The position numbers and the translations under genes are program-made. The notes beneath the pieces are model-generated. The model saw only the letters and a program-made list of their open reading frames with translations. It did no database searches and had not been told where the DNA came from. From Moanibacter sp965226025 (GTDB taxonomy: Bacteria > Verrucomicrobiota > Verrucomicrobiia > Opitutales > UBA2987), in contig CBDDCD010000001.1 in assembly GCA_965226025.1 (NCBI GenBank), forward strand, positions 930,001 to 994,000: DNA of 64,000 bases, written 5' to 3'. Of this stretch, positions 51,311 through 60,854 are shown one piece after another. Position 1 is the stretch's first letter, and each line of letters opens with the position of its first letter.

Positions 51311-52789
51311 CTATGCCGCCTGCGTTGCCTCTTTCTCATGTTCTTGCGCAAGTCTCTGCGCGATTTTCCATAGATTGTGGGACAGAACCGACCAGGCCAC
51401 GCTAAGGTTACGGTTGTCAAAGCCTTTGCTGCGTATCTTGCCCCCGTGCCATCGGTTCTTGAGCACTCCGATCCGGCCTTCGGTGCTCCCTCGTCGTCGC
51501 TGCAACCGGACAAAGCGCGGCTCCTCCATCCGCTCCTTGAGCTCTTGTGGATTGCGGGGCGTAAGGGCGTCAAAAATCCCCTCTGCCTGGAGCCGCTTGC
51601 TGGCCGCCTTCGAGGCATAGCCCCGATCCCCACTGATCGCTTCGATCTTCTCCTCTAAAGCGAAGCCCTTTTGCCTCTCCAGACTTTCCCAAAGCTGCTT
51701 CAATTCGCTCGGGGCCTGCCCCCCATACAGTTTCCAGTCCAACAGATATCCCTCTGCGCTCTCGCATAAATAAAGGGTGTTGCCAAACTCCACCTCCCGA
51801 TCTGCCTTGCCTCGCACGATGACGTCAATCTCAGGTTCGTAGGCGCTCAGGATCTTCTCCTCATTCTTCACCTGCCGCCCCCCTATGATCCGTTCGTGCG
51901 CCTGTTTCATGACCTGCGGTATCTGCTCTAACATACCATCCATTCGCTCGATGATTCGGCTCGCCTTCTTCTCGGTGTAATCGCTTTGCATCCACATAGC
52001 TTCCAATAAGTCACGGTGGCGAAGGGCATGGCCCTCAATCTTCTTGAGCAATAGCTTCATCCGCCGCAGGATCCCTTTACGCGCTTTGCCCGCCTCCCGG
52101 CGCCGACGCGCATGCGTCATCTCCAGGCACCGTTTGTTCATCTCCCGAGCCAATCCCTTTGCTCCCTGGGGCATGCGCTGTTTCATTCCCGCCTGCCCGA
52201 TCAGACTGATCGCCTTGAGCAGCGTTGCTCCCACATCCTTGAGCAAGACCCAGTCCACGGGCCAGTGGATGTTCGCTTCCAGGCAAGTGGCGTCGATCAG
52301 GCATTCCCTCGTATCGATCGGCTTCTCTAATCCTGCCTCACCACAATGTTCAGCATTGCCCACCACCTCGGTCATCCTTGCATGCAGCTGTCTCAGATAC
52401 GCTTCGTCGAAGAATTTCGAATCCCGTTCCAGACTGCTCTTCGATATTTTCCGGATCCCGTCTACCTCACGCACCCGGCAAAAATTAGCCAGAAGCTCAC
52501 TGCGTCCCAACTCCTGCGACAGACAACGAAAGGATATCCCTCCGAGTAAATGACGCACCACCTCCACCCGCAGCGCTTTTATCGCTCTTAGAGCGCGTCG
52601 CTCCCGATCCTTCCCTCCCGCTTCATCCCATCCTTCCAAGGCTTTTACGATCGCCTCCCTTTCCAGCGAGGAGTCGATCAAAACCCGGTCAATCCGCTCC
52701 ATTGTTTCCAGAAACACGGTGTAGTCTTTGCATCGAATGACTGGAGTTAGGGCTGGACGCAGGAAGCTTTGTACGGCAATATTTTTCAT
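51311..52789 (-). CDS. DDE transposase (IS4/IS5/IS1182 superfamily)
   Basis: 492 residues. Catalytic-core candidates: IDATCLEANIHWPVDW (first Asp), EAISGDRGYASK (second Asp) and RRRGSTEGRIGVLKN (Glu). The N-terminal part has KALRVEVVRHLLGGISFRCLSQELG. A long Lys/Arg-rich coiled insertion lies around residues 210-300. The frame is intact. I could not identify terminal inverted repeats or a target duplication confidently, so the element ends are not given. Family-level assignment within the DDE group is uncertain. Confidence 0.85.
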   Translation of the reverse strand: MKNIAVQSFLRPALTPVIRCKDYTVFLETMERIDRVLIDSSLEREAIVKALEGWDEAGGKDRERRALRAIKALRVEVVRHLLGGISFRCLSQELGRSELLANFCRVREVDGIRKISKSSLERDSKFFDEAYLRQLHARMTEVVGNAEHCGEAGLEKPIDTRECLIDATCLEANIHWPVDWVLLKDVGATLLKAISLIGQAGMKQRMPQGAKGLAREMNKRCLEMTHARRRREAGKARKGILRRMKLLLKKIEGHALRHRDLLEAMWMQSDYTEKKASRIIERMDGMLEQIPQVMKQAHERIIGGRQVKNEEKILSAYEPEIDVIVRGKADREVEFGNTLYLCESAEGYLLDWKLYGGQAPSELKQLWESLERQKGFALEEKIEAISGDRGYASKAASKRLQAEGIFDALTPRNPQELKERMEEPRFVRLQRRRGSTEGRIGVLKNRWHGGKIRSKGFDNRNLSVAWSVLSHNLWKIAQRLAQEHEKEATQAA

Positions 52790-52840
52790 GAGAAGGGCGT
52801 GCTTTGTATTTGACTAACGCAAGCATAAGCGCCCTTTTTC

Positions 52841-52881
52841 GCCGGATCGAGCTTTTTGCAGCTCTATCCGGCCTTTTTTTT
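52841..52881 (+). terminator. Intrinsic terminator
   Basis: A 12-nt stem (GCCGGATCGAGC / GCTCTATCCGGC, one weak pair) with an 8-nt loop followed by eight T residues. Reading on the plus strand, it lies just outside the transposase start. It would insulate the downstream hydroxylase gene from plus-strand read-through, or be part of the element end. Confidence 0.8.
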
Positions 52882-53062
52882 GCCCATAACTCATTAAAAA
52901 TCAATTGTTTCCACCACTGGGACGGGCTCTATGCTATCTCAGTGCTCAACTCTTACCGAATCTACGTCTTTGATTACTGAATCCAGACGCTTTTGCTTGG
53001 CATGGGAGATCGTGACCGTATGCTGCGTTGCACTAACTTACTAATCAGCGGGGTTCGAAAGA

Positions 53063-55339
53063 ATGAATAACGGAAAATACAAGATCATTGGAACGCGACC
53101 AATTCGGCACGACGGCCTCGACAAAGTCACCGGCCGGGCGCTCTACGGGGCGGACGTGCGACTGCCGAAAATGCTCTACGGTAAAGTGAAGCGGAGTCCC
53201 CACGCTCACGCCCGGATTCTCTCCATAGATTGTAGCAAAGCACTGAAGATGCCGGGGGTCAGAGCGGTCGCAACGGCTGACGATCTCGTCGATACGGTGG
53301 ATAAGATGTCCGACATCGGAGAGACGGTCGTTAATGTCCGGGAAGTGGTCTCGAACTCTTTGGCTTCGGATAAAGTGCTCTACAAGGGGCATTCGGTAGC
53401 CGCGGTAGCCGCGATCAGCCCCCACATCGCAGAAGACGCACTCGACCTGATCGAGGTGGAGTACGAACCGCTCCCGCCCGTTATCGATGTTTTGGAGGCG
53501 ATGAAAGACGACGCCCCTCTCCTCAATGAGAATATGACGACGAAATCTCTCGGAGAGGATTCAAAGAAACCGAGCAATATCGCCTCACACAATCAGTATA
53601 AGCTTGGAGACCCGGAAAAAGGATTTGCTGAAGCAGATGTCATTGTTGAGCGTGAATTCCGTACCGCCACTGTCCACCAGGGTTATATCGAGCCGCACAA
53701 TACTACCGTCTACTGGAGGGAGGATGGAAATATCACGGTATGGGTAAGCACCCAGGGCCCCTTCCAGATTCGCGATCAACTGGCCGATGTGCTGCAAATG
53801 CCGGTCTCTAGAATCAAGGTAATTCCATGTGAAATCGGCGGAGGATTCGGCGCTAAATTCCCCATCTATATGGAGCCGGCGGCGGCAGTGATGTCCCAAA
53901 AGACCGGGTGCCCTGTAAAAATGGTAATGACTCGGACGGAGGAATTTGAAGCCACCGGCCCTGCTCCCGGATCCTACATGAAAGTGAAGATGGGAGCCAC
54001 AAACGAAGGCAAGATCGTCGCAGCATATGCTTACTTGGCCTATGAGGCCGGCGCCTATCCCGGTTCCGCGGTTGGCGCAGGAGCGCTCTGCATTTTCTCC
54101 CCTTATAATATCGAAAATCTCATCATCGATGCCTACGACGTCGTCGTCAACAAACCCAAATCAACCGCTTATCGAGCGCCCGGTGCCCCCAATGCCGCCT
54201 TTGCCGCGGAATCCGTCCTCGATGAAATTGCGGAGAAATTGGATCTCGACCCGCTGGAGTTTCGTCTTGCCAACGGGGCCGAAGAGGGCACACGGCGTGC
54301 CGATAGTCTGAACTTCAGCCGTATCGGTTTTAAGGAGACCGTACAGGCGGCTCTGGACTCCGATCACTATCGATCTGAATTGAAGGGATCCAATCGAGGA
54401 CGCGGGATCGCCTCTGGCTACTGGTTGAACGGTGGCGGGCAGTCGGCCGCTACATTAAGTGTCAACCCGAATGGAACCGTTAACCTGGTGGAAGGTTCAG
54501 CCGATATCGGCGGAACCCGCGCCTCGATGGCTATGATCGTCGCGGAGGAGCTTTGCCTGAAAGCAGAGGATGTGAATCCACAGGTCGTTGATACCGACTC
54601 AGTCGGATTCACCGACGGGACCGGCGGAAGCCGGGTCACCTATGCCACCGGGAAGGCTTGCTATCTGGCCGCCAAAGAGCTCAAAAATAAGATGATCGAG
54701 CGCGCCGCCCAACAGATGGAAGTGGACCAGGACTCAGTCATTTTCGAGGAGGGGCGATTCGTCTGCCCAGAAGATGGAGAAAAGAGCCTGACATTCAGTG
54801 AAATTGCCTCTGAACAGGGAAAGACGGGAGGACCTCTCACAGCCGATGGCGCTGTCAATGCCGGAGGACCGACCAATGCTTTCGCTACCCACATCGTTGA
54901 CGTGGAAGTCGATCCCGAAACAGGCAAAGTCGAAATTCTCCGCTATTCCGCCGTCCAAGACGTCGGAACTGCAATCCATCCCAGCTATGTGGAGAGTCAG
55001 ATGCAAGGTGGTGTCGCTCAAGGGGTCGGCTGGGCGTTGAATGAGGAATTCTTCTTTAACGATGACGGTTCCCTCGCTAATACCAGCTTTCTCGACTACC
55101 GTATGCCGACTTCATTCGACCTTCCCATGATCGAGACGATTCTTGTCGAGGTGCCCAATCCATTGAGCCCACACGGTATTCGAGGCGTGGGTGAAGTCCC
55201 GATCGTCCCCCCACTCGCCGCTGTCGCCAATGCCGTCTACCACGCGGTAGGTAAACGCATGGATTCCCTGCCGATCAATCCCGGTCGCCTCTGCGCCGCT
55301 CTCAAAAAGAGCGAAGAACCAGTCCTGGCGGAGACGTAG
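53063..55339 (+). CDS. Xanthine dehydrogenase-family molybdopterin-binding subunit
   Basis: 758 residues. It starts IIGTRPIRHDGLDKVTGRALYGADV. Molybdopterin-site motifs: GGGFGAKF, AYRAPGAPNAAFAAE and, near the C-terminus, GVGEVPIVPP with the catalytic Glu. The AYRCSFR loop of form I carbon monoxide dehydrogenase is absent, so it is a general hydroxylase large subunit (aldehyde or N-heterocycle type). The FAD and 2Fe-2S subunits that normally accompany it are not adjacent. No strong ribosome-binding site is seen. It is the obvious local consumer of molybdenum stored by MosAB. Confidence 0.9.
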   Translation: MNNGKYKIIGTRPIRHDGLDKVTGRALYGADVRLPKMLYGKVKRSPHAHARILSIDCSKALKMPGVRAVATADDLVDTVDKMSDIGETVVNVREVVSNSLASDKVLYKGHSVAAVAAISPHIAEDALDLIEVEYEPLPPVIDVLEAMKDDAPLLNENMTTKSLGEDSKKPSNIASHNQYKLGDPEKGFAEADVIVEREFRTATVHQGYIEPHNTTVYWREDGNITVWVSTQGPFQIRDQLADVLQMPVSRIKVIPCEIGGGFGAKFPIYMEPAAAVMSQKTGCPVKMVMTRTEEFEATGPAPGSYMKVKMGATNEGKIVAAYAYLAYEAGAYPGSAVGAGALCIFSPYNIENLIIDAYDVVVNKPKSTAYRAPGAPNAAFAAESVLDEIAEKLDLDPLEFRLANGAEEGTRRADSLNFSRIGFKETVQAALDSDHYRSELKGSNRGRGIASGYWLNGGGQSAATLSVNPNGTVNLVEGSADIGGTRASMAMIVAEELCLKAEDVNPQVVDTDSVGFTDGTGGSRVTYATGKACYLAAKELKNKMIERAAQQMEVDQDSVIFEEGRFVCPEDGEKSLTFSEIASEQGKTGGPLTADGAVNAGGPTNAFATHIVDVEVDPETGKVEILRYSAVQDVGTAIHPSYVESQMQGGVAQGVGWALNEEFFFNDDGSLANTSFLDYRMPTSFDLPMIETILVEVPNPLSPHGIRGVGEVPIVPPLAAVANAVYHAVGKRMDSLPINPGRLCAALKKSEEPVLAET

Positions 55340-55513
55340 TTTCAGCTCGGCCGAAAGTGTAATCCTTCGACCCTCTAACTACGGGGCACCGTTCTCCGTC
55401 GCCGGATTCGAAAGAATCCCAGCTTCTCCCATTTTCCTAGCCACACACCAGTCGAAAAAGGTCGATAGCCGGCCCAGCTTCAGCGGTTAGTCGAGCTTCT
55501 GTGCGGGACTTGC

Positions 55514-55816
55514 TCAAGATTCTTTGTGATTTTGTCTGTGTTCATCCTCATCGACTCGGAGTTGCACCAGACCACGGAGCATGAGCGATTTGGTATAGCC
55601 GATGATGGCGAGTTCACACTCCTTGCGATTAAGACGAAACTGTTTTCGGAGCTTGCTCCCGATTGATCCGAGGTCTCTCTCACCGTCAATTTGCTGCCAA
55701 AAGAAACTCCCCATTTCGTCGAGATTCAGTCTCACATTTCGACGGTATCCGAATTTATCGTCAAGGAAACGCATCAGAGGAGAATTGGGTTCAACGCGCA
55801 ATCTTAGTTGCAGCAT
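55514..55816 (-). CDS. PqqD-family small protein
   Basis: 100 residues from the ATG at 55816; the frame runs on through the repeat array to 55960, but those codons are repeat DNA. The body matches the PqqD fold: VRLNLDEMGSFFWQQIDGERDLGSIGSKLRKQF followed by a helix and LRGLVQL. PqqD domains bind precursor peptides for radical-SAM modification, but small stand-alone PqqD-like proteins of this form also occur without any peptide cluster. No radical SAM gene is nearby, so the role is open. Confidence 0.72.
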   Translation of the reverse strand: MLQLRLRVEPNSPLMRFLDDKFGYRRNVRLNLDEMGSFFWQQIDGERDLGSIGSKLRKQFRLNRKECELAIIGYTKSLMLRGLVQLRVDEDEHRQNHKES

Positions 55817-55821
55817 CGATC

Positions 55822-56062
55822 GGTTGTCTCTCTTTGCCTCAACACCGGGAGTGATCGAAGGTACGGCGGCGAATGGATCTCTCGTTTGCCTCAACACCGG
55901 GAGTGATCGAAGGTACGGCGGCGAATGGATCTCTCGGTTTGTCTCTCTTTGCCTCAACACCGGATCGAAGGTACGGCGGCGAATGGATCTCTCGGTTTGT
56001 CTCTCTTTGCCTCAACACCGGGAGTGATCGAAGGTACGGCGGCGAATGGATCTCTCGGTTTG
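55822..56062. repeat. Tandem repeats, 52-63 bp unit, four copies
   Basis: Units carry TTTGCCTCAACACCG, GAGTGATCGAAGGTACGGCG and GCGAATGGATCTCTC. One copy lacks GGAGTGA and another is shortened at its start. The array fills the space between the PqqD-like gene start and the crystallin gene end, so it forms the PqqD upstream region. Confidence 0.92.
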
Positions 56063-56098
56063 ATTCCTGTTCGCCCATTGCGGGGGGTCCCAGTGCTG

Positions 56099-57037
56099 TT
56101 ACTCATTGAGCCTGATTATCATCGAACTGAAGCGATCGTTCCAGTCACCCCCGCCTCTCAACGGGACGTATTTGAGATTCTCTACGTCCGTTGTGAAGCT
56201 GATCGATCGGCCTCGGAATCCGTTGTGTTCGAAGAGTTCGATTGTATAATTCCCTTCGATTCCAATTGACGAAACGGCATCATTCAGATCGGGAATTTCC
56301 GACATATTGTGCAATCGATACTCTCCCCGAAAGTGCCACCTGCGCCCTCGAAATTCAGTATGCTGAAAGAGGCAGACTCCGGTTCTCTCATCTTCGCTGG
56401 CTTCTTCTATCTGTTTGGATACATCTCCACGATGCGGGCGGGTCGGAAGGACCTTCAAAGAGGAAGCTTCATTTTTCCAGTTGCGATAGGATGAACTCCG
56501 ATCCCGGTAATCCTGAGCCACACTTCCGATTCGAATACCACCACTCTGGCCCCCGCTCGCGCTGGCCCCTCGGTACGGCCCGTGATTCTGAGCGCTATCA
56601 GATTGTGCGGGCCCGGATTGTGCCTCGGCTCCTTCGTCGGACTGAGGCGCAAATACTACACCGAGAAAGGCCGCGAATGGATCGACCTCCTCTGTTTCCC
56701 GATACCTCGTCGGGATTCCCATTTCGATATGGGACAGGTCAAAGACATTGTTAATAATCCGAACCGATCGTCCCCGATAGTTTTCGTGCTCGTACAGAAT
56801 AATCTCGGCGTCGCCCTCGATAAGAACGGATGCGATCCGGTCCTGGAAGCTCGCCAATCGATCATGAAAGCGAATACGTGCAAGATCACGCAAGTGAACT
56901 TCCGGCTCAATCTCGAGGTAATTTCCTCGAAAACCGGGTTCCGAGAAGAGAACGACGCGGCCCGGCGGTCTTTGCTCGGCCCAGGAGCTAGTTATCGCCA
57001 CGATAAAGAGAGACATTGAAACAAAGTGTGTTTTCAT
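56099..57037 (-). CDS. Exported two-domain beta/gamma-crystallin protein
   Basis: 312 residues from the ATG at 57037 (MKTHFVSMSLFIVAITSSWA signal peptide); a TTG at 57076 is a less likely start. The first crystallin-like domain has VVLFSEPGFRGNYLEIE and IILYEHENYRGRSVRI. A Ser/Gly/Gln-rich linker of about 90 residues follows. The second domain has VCLFQHTEFRGRRWHFRGEY and IELFEHNGFRGRSISFT. The aromatic-x-x-FRG pattern marks each Greek-key motif. It is probably a periplasmic or surface calcium-binding structural protein; the canonical N/D-N/D-x-x-S/T-S motif is only partly kept (NDAVSSI, NDRFSSM). Confidence 0.85.
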   Translation of the reverse strand: MKTHFVSMSLFIVAITSSWAEQRPPGRVVLFSEPGFRGNYLEIEPEVHLRDLARIRFHDRLASFQDRIASVLIEGDAEIILYEHENYRGRSVRIINNVFDLSHIEMGIPTRYRETEEVDPFAAFLGVVFAPQSDEGAEAQSGPAQSDSAQNHGPYRGASASGGQSGGIRIGSVAQDYRDRSSSYRNWKNEASSLKVLPTRPHRGDVSKQIEEASEDERTGVCLFQHTEFRGRRWHFRGEYRLHNMSEIPDLNDAVSSIGIEGNYTIELFEHNGFRGRSISFTTDVENLKYVPLRGGGDWNDRFSSMIIRLNE

Positions 57038-57084
57038 CGTTTTTGATTTGGACGCAGATCGACAATAGTTATTCAATCTGATTC

Positions 57085-58191
57085 ATGAAGACAAAAGCTG
57101 CAGTCGCCTACGAAGTTGGAAAATCTGCCGTAGTGGAGGAACTCGAGCTTCGGCCGCCTCGGGAAAATGAGGTCCTCATCAAAATCCGAGCCAGCGGAGT
57201 TTGCCACAGCGACCTCTCTCTGATCAACGGTACAATCGTTCATCCCCTGCCCGAAGTCCTCGGACACGAAGGAGCGGGAACCGTCGTGGAGGTTGGAAAA
57301 GGAGTCACGGAATACAAGCCCGGCGATCCGGTCATGCTCTCTTTCGTCCTCTGCTGTGGAAAATGCGAACAGTGCCAATCCGGTCATCACACTTTGTGTG
57401 AAATCCACTTTGAAACCCATCGCGGCCGATTGCTCGACGACACTTGCCGCTTCCACAAGAACGGGCTCGAGATCAACCAGTTTTCACGCCTCGGAACGAT
57501 GTCTGAGTACACGGTCGTTCCGATAGATACGGTGGTGCCGATGCCGGATGGAAGCTCCCTTCGCACCGCTGCCTTGATCGGTTGCGGTGTATCCACCGGA
57601 ATCGGGGCAGTAACCCGGGCGGCTAATGTGCAAGCGGGGGAGAGCGTCTGCATTATTGGGACTGGTGGAGTGGGACTGAATGCGGTCCAAGGGGCCCGTC
57701 TCGTGGGAGCGGAGCCCATAATTGCGGTCGATCGACTGGAAAACAAGCTCCAAGCGGCGATGGAGTTTGGCGCCACTCACACGATCAATTCGACCGAGGT
57801 GGATCCAGTGGAAGCGGTAAAGGAACTGACTTCCGGAAAAGGAGTCCACTATGCCATCGAAGTCATCGGCTACACCCCCACTATGGAGATGGCTTTCAAC
57901 ATGCTTCGACATGGCGGCAACGCCGTCATTGTCGGTATCGCGGGTCAGGATCAGAAGGTACAGATCCCTGCCTGGATGCTTCCCTACGGAGAAAGAAAGA
58001 TCTCAGGGACATTCATGGGATCTTGTAACCCGCGGGAAGACATGCCGCACTTTCTCAGGCTTTACGAAGAAAAGCGGCTCAAGCTGGACGAGCTGGTTAC
58101 CCGTTCCTACGATCTCGAGGAAGTCAACGAGGCTTTCGCCGATCTCGAGGCCGGAAAAAATATCCGAGGCATCATCGATTTTTGGGATTGA
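57085..58191 (+). CDS. Zinc-dependent alcohol dehydrogenase
   Basis: A 368-residue medium-chain dehydrogenase. Catalytic zinc ligands: Cys in SGVCHSDLSL and His in LGHEGAGTV. The structural zinc site is CCGKCEQCQSGHHTLC. The NAD Rossmann is IGTGGVGLNAVQGA with AVDRLENK. The motifs are of the class III/aryl-alcohol or mycothiol-type dehydrogenases. No thiol-cofactor gene is nearby, so the substrate is unknown. It lies divergent from the crystallin gene (48 bp apart), so the promoters overlap. Confidence 0.92.
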   Translation: MKTKAAVAYEVGKSAVVEELELRPPRENEVLIKIRASGVCHSDLSLINGTIVHPLPEVLGHEGAGTVVEVGKGVTEYKPGDPVMLSFVLCCGKCEQCQSGHHTLCEIHFETHRGRLLDDTCRFHKNGLEINQFSRLGTMSEYTVVPIDTVVPMPDGSSLRTAALIGCGVSTGIGAVTRAANVQAGESVCIIGTGGVGLNAVQGARLVGAEPIIAVDRLENKLQAAMEFGATHTINSTEVDPVEAVKELTSGKGVHYAIEVIGYTPTMEMAFNMLRHGGNAVIVGIAGQDQKVQIPAWMLPYGERKISGTFMGSCNPREDMPHFLRLYEEKRLKLDELVTRSYDLEEVNEAFADLEAGKNIRGIIDFWD

Positions 58192-58287
58192 GGAAGTCAA
58201 TGTCTGAAAGACTCCCAGCCCGAAAGGGATTTCCCGGACTGCTACAATCGGGAACTCTCTGAAAATCGAGGGTATGCTGGTGCCCTC

Positions 58288-58614
58288 TCAGCGCGAGATC
58301 TGAACCCGGCGGACTCCCTTGCCCGACAGTTCGTCGGCGATCAATATCAGGGCCGCCAGGAGCTTGAGCGTACAGACCACGGAAATGACAATGCTCACCT
58401 TGAATGCGGCAGGGTGAACGGGTTCAGCTTCACTGAGAATCAGCATCATTAGGACGACACTGAATCCGGCAATCGCATGGACACCCTCAAACACCCACAT
58501 CGGAAACCTTCTCAATACCCAACCTTGATAGCCGAAGACTTTGACCCAGAACATATGGGTATAAGCGAATCCCGCGACCGAAATCAGTACATACAGAATC
58601 AGATTTTCTCTCAC
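58288..58614 (-). CDS. Small membrane protein, three helices
   Basis: 108 residues. Hydrophobic segments at about 6-25, 42-62 and 72-93, with a basic C-terminus (GKGVRRVQISR). It starts MRENLILYVLISVAGFAYTH. I recognise no family; it resembles small tetraspan-like proteins in composition only. It is isolated between the dehydrogenase and the DEP-flavoprotein. Confidence 0.6.
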   Translation of the reverse strand: MRENLILYVLISVAGFAYTHMFWVKVFGYQGWVLRRFPMWVFEGVHAIAGFSVVLMMLILSEAEPVHPAAFKVSIVISVVCTLKLLAALILIADELSGKGVRRVQISR

Positions 58615-58865
58615 TTCCCGTCCCCCCCCCTTAAACGACTGAAGTTCAGACTCCGAGTTAAGAAGACCGCAATCTTCAACAACCTCGGAACATGACTGTT
58701 TTTGTTTTAGTAGCTTCTAAAGATCATCCTGTCATAAAATAGAGCAAGGTTCAAGCTCAACCGAGATAGGCCTTCAGGATTCAAGCGTCCATCTAATTGG
58801 GCGGGTTCTCCAACACACCATGCATCCTCAACGAATTCAGAAAATCAAACCCGACAGATTCCTAG
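58615..58865. other. Gene-free gap with a solo palindromic arm
   Basis: CCGACAGATTCCTAG at 58851-58865 is a solo palindromic arm; its CTAG lies just outside the stop codon of the gene ending at 58866. Nothing else was recognised. Confidence 0.5.
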
Positions 58866-60854
58866 CTATCTTTGTATAGCCATCAGTCGATGGAATATCT
58901 TCTCTATCGTGGGCGTAAGGCGCGTGCGATTGTAGGCATCCCCGCACTGTCGAATCGCTTCAGCCGCGGTGGGATAGGGGTGGATCACATTAGCCAGTTT
59001 CCCCAGCCCAGTACCACTCTGAATGGCCACGGTGATCTCGCTTATCATGTCGCCCGCGTGGGTGCCCACTACCGTCGCCCCGAATATCTCATCGGTCCCT
59101 TTCTTGACATGGATCTTGACAAAGCCCTCGGTCTCGCCGTCGACGATGGACCGGTCGACGTCTGAAAAGTTGCGCTGAAAAGTGGCAAATTCAATTTCGC
59201 GCTCCCGAAGATCCTTTTCGTAGAGACCGACGTGGGCGACTTCCGGATCGGTAAAGGTGGTCCAGGGAACGAGGAAATTTGAAAATCGATCGCGTCCAAA
59301 GAAGAGAGCGTTTCGGATGACGAGACGTGCCATAAAATCGGCCATATGGGTGAATTGATATCGGCTTGCCACATCTCCAACTGCATAAACGTTGGAGTTC
59401 GAAGTCTGCATCCGGTCATTAACTTTCACTCCCATCCGCTCATCGTAATCGACTCCCGCTGCTTCGAGACCGATCCCGTTTACATTCGGTTTCCTTCCTG
59501 CCGCTACCAGCAAGGCATCGAATTCGAGATCGTGTTCGCCTTTATCATTCTCGAATACCACTGTGATCGGTGGCTTCCTACCTTCACATCGGACGGCATT
59601 TATTCGAGCCTTGAACTCGAAAACGACTCCGTCCCGCGTCAATGAATCCGCCACAATACCCGCCGCCTCGGGGTCTTCCTTTGGCAAAATGTTCATGTCG
59701 CGGGCGAAGACGGTTACCTTGGATCCGAACCTCCGAAAGGCTTGGGCCATCTCAAGTCCGATAGGACCGGCCCCAATCACCCCCAAACGTGCAGGTAATT
59801 CCGTCAGATTGAATAAGGTAGCGTTGGTCAAGTAGGGCGCCTCCGCCATTCCCTCGATTGCAGGGATCGCGGCCGAACCCCCAGTCGCAATCACGGCCTT
59901 GGCGAATTCGAGCCTCTTTCCATTTACCTCTACCGTGTTCCTACCAGTGAATCGCCCTTTGCCCACGAACAGGTCGGTCCCTAAGTCCCGGGAGAAGCGA
60001 GTAGCGGAATCGTGTGGAGCGATACCTGCCCTGAGCTTTCGCATGCGCTCCATAACAGCCCCGAAGTCCACCGAGACCTCGCCGTCAATCTTGATCCCAA
60101 GTTCGTGTGAATGGAGAAATGAGGCGGCCGTCTTGGCACACTTCAGCAGCGCTTTTGATGGAACGCAGCCAACATTGAGGCAATCACCACCCATCAGGTG
60201 CGATTCGATCAGCGCTACTTTTGCACCTAACCCCGCGGCCCCGGCGGCTGAAACCAACCCTCCCGTCCCGGCACCGATAACGACGAGATTGTATCGCGAC
60301 TTTGGCTCTGGATCCACCCACTCCCTCGGATGAACGCTATCGAGAAGTCTGGAATTGTGCTCATCCAACGGCTCCACGCCGATCGAATCGAGCTCATCCT
60401 GCCCAAACGACGCCAGTTCCGGGTCGCGATCGGGAATCTCAGGTTGAAGTGACAGTGCCTCCTTTCCGAGAGAGATTGGAGAGGAGAGGAAATCCGCCCA
60501 ACTCACAGCGCTTCCGTCGGGTCTTTCGCCAACTCGGCCGTGATCCTCATCCTCGGCGAACCGGTAGAATAGATTCTCGTTCTTAAAGGCGTGCTCTTGA
60601 AGGACGTGATGAAAAAATCCAGCGTTCAGCATCATGTTGCCGATATGGATCGCGTCTTCTTCGCCAATCGCGACTCCCTCTTCAATCAGCTTCCCCACCG
60701 CCTCCTTACCGACGAAGCACTTCTCGTAAGTCCTGGAGGGAAAACCGTACTTCCTATCGCGAATATCGAAAGAGGCCCGCATTCGAGCGGCAAGTTCCTC
60801 GATGTCCTCCTCGTCAAATGTTGCTTCGTTTTCGATCTTCTCTCGATCCGACAT
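58866..60854 (-). CDS. DEP domain fused to pyridine nucleotide-disulfide oxidoreductase
   Basis: 662 residues from the ATG at 60854 (AGGAGG 5 nt upstream). Residues ~20-105 form a DEP-type domain (YEKCFVGKEAVGKLIEEG, MMLNAGFFHHVLQEHAFKNE, NLFYRF). From ~185 it is a MerA-like flavoprotein: VVIGAGTGGLVSAAGAAGLG, redox-active Cys225 and Cys230 in GGDCLNVGCVPSK, NAD site IGAGPIGLEMAQAFRRFG, YAVGDVASRYQFTH and dimer-interface HPYPTAAEA. It lacks the N-terminal HMA domain and the C-terminal Cys pair of mercuric reductase, so mercury reduction is unlikely. DEP domains usually tether proteins to membranes or partners and are rare in bacteria. Confidence 0.88.
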   Translation of the reverse strand: MSDREKIENEATFDEEDIEELAARMRASFDIRDRKYGFPSRTYEKCFVGKEAVGKLIEEGVAIGEEDAIHIGNMMLNAGFFHHVLQEHAFKNENLFYRFAEDEDHGRVGERPDGSAVSWADFLSSPISLGKEALSLQPEIPDRDPELASFGQDELDSIGVEPLDEHNSRLLDSVHPREWVDPEPKSRYNLVVIGAGTGGLVSAAGAAGLGAKVALIESHLMGGDCLNVGCVPSKALLKCAKTAASFLHSHELGIKIDGEVSVDFGAVMERMRKLRAGIAPHDSATRFSRDLGTDLFVGKGRFTGRNTVEVNGKRLEFAKAVIATGGSAAIPAIEGMAEAPYLTNATLFNLTELPARLGVIGAGPIGLEMAQAFRRFGSKVTVFARDMNILPKEDPEAAGIVADSLTRDGVVFEFKARINAVRCEGRKPPITVVFENDKGEHDLEFDALLVAAGRKPNVNGIGLEAAGVDYDERMGVKVNDRMQTSNSNVYAVGDVASRYQFTHMADFMARLVIRNALFFGRDRFSNFLVPWTTFTDPEVAHVGLYEKDLREREIEFATFQRNFSDVDRSIVDGETEGFVKIHVKKGTDEIFGATVVGTHAGDMISEITVAIQSGTGLGKLANVIHPYPTAAEAIRQCGDAYNRTRLTPTIEKIFHRLMAIQR

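Noticed and set aside
52077..52553. Frames antisense to the DDE transposase
   Set aside because: The sense frame carries the DDE residues over its full length.
53063..55339. Carbon monoxide dehydrogenase large subunit (CoxL)
   Set aside because: The active-site loop reads AYRAPG rather than AYRCSFR, and no coxS/coxM genes are adjacent.
55514..55816. PQQ or RiPP biosynthesis cluster marked by PqqD
   Set aside because: No PqqA-like peptide, PqqC or radical SAM PqqE gene occurs in the neighbourhood.
55822..56062. Possible CRISPR array
   Set aside because: Whole units are repeated, including what would be spacers, and no cas genes are seen.
58866..60854. Mercuric reductase and a mercury-resistance operon
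   Set aside because: No HMA domain, no C-terminal vicinal Cys pair, and no merR, merT or merP nearby.
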